Assembly (NCBI RefSeq): GCF_011397635.1
Contig: NC_064770.1
Coordinates: 21,669,707-21,733,706 of the forward strand
From: Epinephelus fuscoguttatus
Taxonomy: Eukaryota; Chordata; Actinopteri; Perciformes; Serranidae
Direction of reading: 5' to 3'
DNA length: 64,000 bases
Within the stretch, counting starts at the first letter, position 1. Every line of letters begins with the position of its first letter. The notes beneath the pieces are model-generated. The model had not been told where the DNA came from, searched no databases, and worked only from the letters and a program-made list of their open reading frames with translations. The position numbers were made by a program, and so were the translations under genes. This document shows, piece after piece, positions 58,480 through 64,000 of the stretch.

Positions 58480-58925
58480 TTTTTTTGATTTTGTGTTTCC
58501 TTGTGGTTGGTTTATGTTTCTTTGTACCTATTTTTCGCCTCTTTGAGATCATTTTTTTGTCTATTCATAGTGTTTTGTGTCTCTTTGATGTTGTTTCATG
58601 TCTCTTTTAAGTCATTTGTGTCTTTTTTGGTTGTTGTGTGTCTCCTTGTTGCATTTGGGTCTCCTGGTGGTTGTGTTGTTACTTTGTGATCATTTTGTGT
58701 CTCTTTTAGGTAGTGTTGGCCCTATTTATAGTAAATTAGTGTTACTTGGCAGCTCCCTTGCATCTCTCATCGTCTTTTTGTGTGTATTTTAGGTCACTTT
58801 GAGTCTCTTGCTGGTCAGCACATGTTAATTTGAGTGATATTCTTCAGGTGGCACCATAGGAAGGCCTCACACTTGGGGCCCATGGGCCTGTGCGTGGTAG
58901 GCCCATTCAGTAATTCATCCAAATA
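58480..58925 (-). repeat. Inverted copy of the minisatellite element
   Basis: Reverse-complement partner of 44690-45475. The core is made of GTGTCTCTTT(N)TTGTTT-like units (58490-58800) and the flank reads, reversed, TGACCAGCAAGAGACTCAAA and GCACAGGCCCATGGGCCCCA, matching the left arm of the other copy. The other arm is missing. It lies just upstream of amn. Confidence 0.75.
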
Positions 58926-60636
58926 TGCAAACTAATTAAATTACAGATATAAAAATGAATTTAACAACTTTAAAAATTCCTTTAAGACCTTTAGGACCAA
59001 GTTTATTAATTAAATTAGTGTTTATGAAATGTGTTGCCCCACCTATTGTTTTTCTAACAGCTATATAAGTTATGTCTTGGGTTTTTAAATGTGATGAGTC
59101 ACTCAGCAAATAAAGCCCTAATCCTGCTTTCTGGCACAGGTACCAGGATTATGCATGACAAGATAAAAACATACACACGCCCTCACTGAACCTGGCTGTC
59201 CCCTGAGGCTGTGTCTCACCTGTGCCACAGTTGCATGTTATTAGAGATAAGCAGTGTGTTTATATGGAATAGCAATAAAATGCGTGGCATGACAGGAATT
59301 GACATGGACATGACGATAGGAGCGGCACTTGAAGGTGTTGGATAAGCCCTGTGGCCGCGGGGCAAGACGTGAGAGTAATTAATCAGATGAAACTAATTAC
59401 ACCTGTCTCTTTGTCCAATTACTGCACCTTGAGGTGAGCGAGCTGTATGTCCTGCAGAAAGAGGAACGCATGTCCACTTAATGATTTCAAACTCTCTGTA
59501 TTTAAACTACCCATACAGTTCATCTTTAGACACGATAAAGACAGGTCCAACGCTCCTGAGACTTGCCTCTGATTTTTGTTTTGTGACGTACAATCTCCGT
59601 TTGGTCGCAACACCATGAAAACTATCGCTGAACAGCTGTTCCGGAGCCGCATCAAACATTTCTCGAGGTAAATTTGTGGTGATGCATTTACAATGAGGAG
59701 GATTTTTGTTACACTTTTTGTTAAATCAACTTTGCTCTTTGCTACCATTTAAGACTGCAGGGCTTTATTACTTAAACTACAGTATTAAAGGGACAGTTCA
59801 CCATAAAATCAAAAGTACATATTTTTACTCTTGCTTGTAGTGCTATTTTTCAGTCTGAATTATTTTGGTCTGAGTTGCCCAGTGTTGGAGATATCGGCCA
59901 TAGCGATGTCTGCCTTCTCTCGGTTATAATGGAACTAGATGGCACTTGGCTTGTGGTGCTCAAAGCGTCCAAAAAAATACATTTGAAAAACTCAACAGCA
60001 ATGTCTCTTTACAGAAATCATGATCAATCATTGCTGTTGTGAGCAGTTTCATGTAGGAACTGTGTCTGCGCCATTTTAGTGCACCACGGATGCACCACTT
60101 AACAGGTAGTAGTAAAGGCAAGGATTGCTGATTAAATGGAGCATAATCGGTCAGCCAGCCAGCCAGCAGCAGCAGCAACTGCTTAACTGTCAGCTGACAA
60201 AACAAACAACAATGTTGGTCTACAGGGCAGAAGTCATGGTAGCTTTCCTAGACAAATGATGCGCAGTGATATGGTTGGTGGGTGTAGTTTGGTTGAAAGA
60301 AAATAGTTCCTACATGAAACTGCCCACAGCAAGGTCTGTCTACATTATCTTGAGTAACTGGGTCATGATTTCAATGGGAGTAGTAGGAAACATCTTGTGC
60401 CCTGAGATGAACTCGCATTTTCATGGATTCTGGAGTTTTTTTTAATGAGGGAGACAGTGGATGCAATTTCAAGAAATTTTCAATAGATAATTGAATTGTG
60501 TGCATGTGTACTTATTATGTTGAAACAGACTGTAGACTGCTGTCTATGTATGGTAACACTCCAGTGAGTTTCTTTTTTGAGACCTTCTCTACGCCCACAA
60601 TAGTATGGAATTATTGCTATTACTCTGAGACGCACT
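58926..60636. other. Upstream region of the plus-strand otopetrin
   Basis: Apart from the foldback relative at 59785-60370, no gene or repeat recognised. A small upstream coding exon of the otopetrin may be hidden here, since similarity to copy 1 extends to an acceptor-like TTGTAG at about 60654. Confidence 0.4.
59785..60370. mobile_element. Single-arm relative of the 54.5-kb foldback element
   Basis: It begins TTAAAGGGACAGTTCACC, then ATGTCTGCCTTCTCTCGG, GGAACTAGATGGCAC and TAGTTCCTACATGAAACTGC, all shared with the arms of the 54487-55603 element. The second outer arm is not found. It precedes the plus-strand otopetrin. Confidence 0.7.
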
Positions 60637-60653
60637 TTGACTTGTATACGTTG

Positions 60654-62761
60654 TAGAAAAAGGCGAAATGATGTTGTGGAGGCCCATCCGTCCAACATTG
60701 AGACAGCAGCTGAGATGGACAACATCCAACATTTGACCAGCCCTTCCTCTGGTGTGGAGGCTGTTAGCGACAGCATTCACCATGTGGAGACAATGATGGA
60801 GAGGGCCCACCATGGCGGTGGATGGCTCCTGTCTGGTATCATCTGCATCAACATCCTGATCCTCGGCTGCGCTCTAGTCAGCGGCAGCGCCTTCAACAGC
60901 GTGGCCATTACTGCTGTGCACCGGCAAATCTTCCTCATCATTCTCCTCCTCCTCACGATGCTGTGGATGCTGTTTTACACAGTTTTCACCTCCAAAAAGG
61001 ATCAAGCAATCTCGTTCAAAGACAGCCACGCAGGGCCTGTGTGGCTCCAAGGTATGTACCTCTGACTTGCTTGGTCTTTGTTATTTCAAGGCTTAATCAC
61101 TTAAATGTTTGCATTTCAGCTGGACTTCTGCTGTTTGGGCTTCTCAGTCTCCTCATGGACGTCTTCAAGATAGCCACCTATGTGGGCTACCTTCACTGTG
61201 ATTCTGCTGTTAAAGTCGCTTTTCCCGTCGTCCAAGCTGTATTCCTGTTTGTCCAGGTTATTGCATTACAAGAACAAGCACATGCAGCCTTACTTACACT
61301 TTCAATCATTGTGAAACGTATCAAAACCTGTTTGTTTTAGACATACTTCCTCTGGGCTCATGCAAAGGACTGTGTGCAGCTACACACAAATTTTACAAGG
61401 CAAGTTATTTTCTGTACTCACCAGAGAATCGACCTTCGATCTTGCATGACACTCACCTTTCCTTTCTTCCAGGTGTGGGCTTACTGTGACACTTTCAACT
61501 AACCTTGTGGTGTGGATGGCTGCTGTGACCGAGGAATCGATTCACCAAACTGAGATTCCTGATCTAAATGTCAGTGTCTCACACAAGATGTACAGAGGTA
61601 TGAAAGCATACTTTATTTAACACTAGTCAGATCCATTCATGGTGTCATATGGAGGAACAGTAACTGAAATCTTTCCATTTCAGACAGCTATGGTGGTAAA
61701 AAGTGTAAATGCAGTCACTCAGCGTGCGACACCTTCAAAGAGGCCTTCTACTACCTGTACCCCTTCAACATAGAGTACAGTCTCTTTGCTTCAGCTATGG
61801 CCTACGTCATGTGGAAAAATGTTGGTCGGCTGGTGGACGATCACAGTCACCACAGCATTAAGTTCCGTCCAAAGGATTTGTGTTTAGGACCCATAACGGG
61901 AATGTTCCTGGTGGTGGCAGGCCTTGTAACATTCATATTGTATGAGGTGGATGTACTACAAGAGGACGGGAAGAATAGAAACAAGGCCCTGCTGATTCAT
62001 TTCATCATGAATATAGTGATAGTGAGCCTGATGTGTGTGTCCACTGTGATCGGTTGCATCATCTACCGGCTGGACCACAGGGAGCACACATTGAAGGAAA
62101 GCCCCTCTCACAGCCTGGATGTGGGGCTGCTGGTGGGAGCCTCCATGGGACAGTTTATCATCAGCTATTTTACCATCGTGGCCGTGGTGGCGACGGGAGC
62201 CAGAGGGTACCTGAACGCCCTGAACCTGTCCTGGGCCGTGCTGACGGTGCTCCAGCTCGGCCTGCAGAACTACTTCATCATCGAGGGCCTCCATCGGGAG
62301 CCCTTCCACGTGATGCAGGAAGCGGCTCTGCACACAAACGCTCACGCTCTCCAGGAACACTCAGACATTGACATTGTTGAGGAGAAAAGTAAATCCAGCT
62401 ACGCCCTGACAAGCCTTGATAAGCCAAGTTGGAAGAGAAGAGTACTGAAGGAAGTCTGTGCCTTTCTTCTGTTTGCTAACATTATTGTGAGTTGTATTTA
62501 TGGTTCTATTCTTTTATTCTCCATTGTTAAATATAATTGCAACAAACTGATGCTTAATGTGACCTACTTGTCCTCTCTCTGTATTGACAGCTGTGGATCA
62601 TGCCTGCCTTTGGTGCTCGTCCCCAGTTCGATCATCACATCGAGATAAGGTTCTACAAATTCGCAATGTGGGCGGCCATCGTGAATATTGGACTTCCTTT
62701 TGGAATCTTCTACCGCATGCACTCTGTCGCCAGCCTGTTTGAGGTGTACTTAATTTCTTAA
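60654..62761 (+). CDS. Otopetrin proton channel, OTOP2-like (copy 2)
   Basis: Six exons: up to 61051, then 61120-61256, 61341-61399, 61473-61597, 61684-62486, 62591-62761. From the in-frame ATG at 60715 this gives 543 residues. Similarity to copy 1 (EAHPSN versus EAHLSN) starts before that ATG, so an upstream exon is likely and 60654 is an acceptor-based guess. Conserved text: LSGIICINILILGCALVSGS, SHAGPVWLQ, GLLLFGLLSLLMDVFKIATY, AHAKDCVQL, RCGLTVTLSTNLVVWM, LYPFNIEYSLFASAMAYVMW, LDVGLLVGASMGQFIISYFT, FIIEGLHREPF and PFGIFYRMHSVASLFEVY. Exons 2, 3 and 6 are 137, 59 and 171 nt in both copies. The intron after exon 3 begins GCAAGT, a GC-AG intron. A polyadenylation signal lies near 63304. Confidence 0.88.
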
Positions 62762-63504
62762 GACTTATTTTTGAGTATGGAGAGAAACTTTGTAATGGTT
62801 GATTTTATTTATTAATTCATACATGCTAGTCCTCTGGTCTAAGACGGTCCAAACATATTAGTAAACATAAACAACTCTGTCCCCTTTTTTTTTTTTTTTT
62901 TAAAAAACCCTCAAATTTGTGATGTCATAGGGTGTGAAGTCTGGAACTGCTCCATAGACGATAAAGGGAGAAAACTGCTCTAGGGGAGCTCCAGGGGAGT
63001 GTTGTGAGTAAATGGGTACATTTTCCGTTTCAGAAGTGAGAACACAACAGGATAATAAAGCTAACTTGAGTATAAAGAAGACATTCAAATATTCTGTGGA
63101 TCCACAAAATCAGTCTAGAGCAGCTCCAGATTTTACACCCTATGATATCACAAGTTTGAGACACTCTGGTTTCTGGCTTTGGGAGAGAGTAGCTCATGTT
63201 CACAAATAGTGATTGAACTTTCATAGGCCATGAAATTAACTTTGGAATTCTTAATTTATGTCGCGTTTATCTTTTAAATGTTTAAACTGAACTTGATATA
63301 AATAATAAATTTTAACTTAAAGAAAAAGGAAATGCTGTGTATTACTTTAAATTCCCACGTATTCATTTTTATCAAGTAAACTGTGTGTTTGAGGTGCTGA
63401 ACACTGAAGATAATTTCATATACTTGTGTGCTTATTTGGGATCATGAAATTTTACCGGTCATCAAACTAATTAGTCAATTAAGTAATGGAAAGTAATTTT
63501 CTTT
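62762..63504 (+). other. 3' flank of otopetrin copy 2
   Basis: Probable 3' UTR and beyond. Holds a poly-T run near 62886-62900 and a duplicated phrase GCTCCA.(G/A)..TTTACACCCTATGA-like in opposite orientation (62930-62960 and 63120-63150), an imperfect inverted repeat. No gene recognised. Confidence 0.4.
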
Positions 63505-63775
63505 AAATGGGGGGGCTGGAGCCAATTCCAATTGATGCGGGGTACATGTTGGACAGGTCGCCAGACTATCACAGGGCTGACATATAGAGACAGGCAACCA
63601 TTCATGGTCACATTCACACCTATGGGCAATTGAGAGCCCCCAGTTGGCCTAACCTGCATGTTGCTGGACTGTTTGAGGAAGCTGGAGAAAATGAAGAAAA
63701 CCCACACTGACATGGGGAGAAACTCCAAACGGAAGGGCCCCAGCAGGCCGGTAGGTTCAAAGCTGAAACCTAATG
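63505..63775 (-). mobile_element. SINE, minus orientation
   Basis: Reverse-complement copy of the family at 9911-10215: GGCTGGAGCCAATTCCAATT, GACAGGTCGCCAGACTATCA, CAGGGCTGACATATAGAGAC and GAAAACCCACACTGACATGG. The tRNA-like head is partly kept at the right (GGTTCAAAG). Confidence 0.7.
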
Positions 63776-64000
63776 GTGCAAACCAATGCACCCTCTTGCA
63801 ACCCCTCTGGGATCCCATATTGATGATCAACCATTACAAAAAATAAGTTTTGTTTTTTTTTTTTTGTTTTTGTTTTTTTTTTAAAAAGCACATAAGCAAA
63901 TTGGATGCTCACAAAAATAAAATAAAAAAAGGTATTTGTATACCACTGCAATAAAGGTTTTATGTTTTTAATTGTGTCACTATAACTGTGCTCCTTGCCT

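Overview
This is vertebrate nuclear DNA, almost certainly from a ray-finned (teleost) fish. Genes are split by introns with ordinary splice sites. Proteins match vertebrate families closely, but the mix of repeats (tRNA-derived SINE, Rex1/L2-type LINE pieces, hAT and THAP-type DNA transposons, foldback MITEs) is of the kind found in teleost genomes. No bacterial, phage or CRISPR structure is present.

Layout, left to right: kcnj2 (Kir2.1 potassium channel, minus, 3.2-7.1 kb); kcnj16-like (Kir5.1, minus, 10.3-11.5 kb); a repeat-rich gap with a nested THAP transposon; a nine-exon Cys-loop receptor of the ZACN/5-HT3 type (plus, 19.6-27.0 kb) whose 5.1-kb fifth intron holds a THAP fragment, a SINE piece, a hAT element with perfect target duplication and a LINE; tvp23b (Golgi membrane protein, minus, 30.9-33.7 kb); an otopetrin proton channel (minus, 35.4-38.4 kb); ush1g/SANS (plus, 40.9-49.4 kb); trim16-like (plus, 52.6-56.5 kb); amn/amnionless with an uninterrupted coding region (minus, 56.9-58.3 kb); and a second otopetrin (plus, 60.6-62.8 kb).

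Several genes fall into known vertebrate linkage groups: KCNJ16 with KCNJ2, and USH1G beside the otopetrins, as on human 17q (recalled gene order, not searched). The two otopetrins share exon boundaries and three identical exon lengths, so they look like an inverted duplication bracketing ush1g, trim16 and amn. Shared themes are ion and proton channels, sensory hair-cell scaffolding (ush1g next to an otopetrin) and epithelial endocytosis (amn), but these are separate transcription units rather than an operon-like system.

I found no wholly new biological system. The most informative signals are the nested transposons with readable target duplications, the duplicated otopetrins (one with a GC-AG intron), the intronless amn coding region and the altered pore residues in the Kir5.1-like channel. 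Exon joins were derived by hand from splice sites, reading-frame phase and recalled family sequences; none was checked by alignment software or RNA data.
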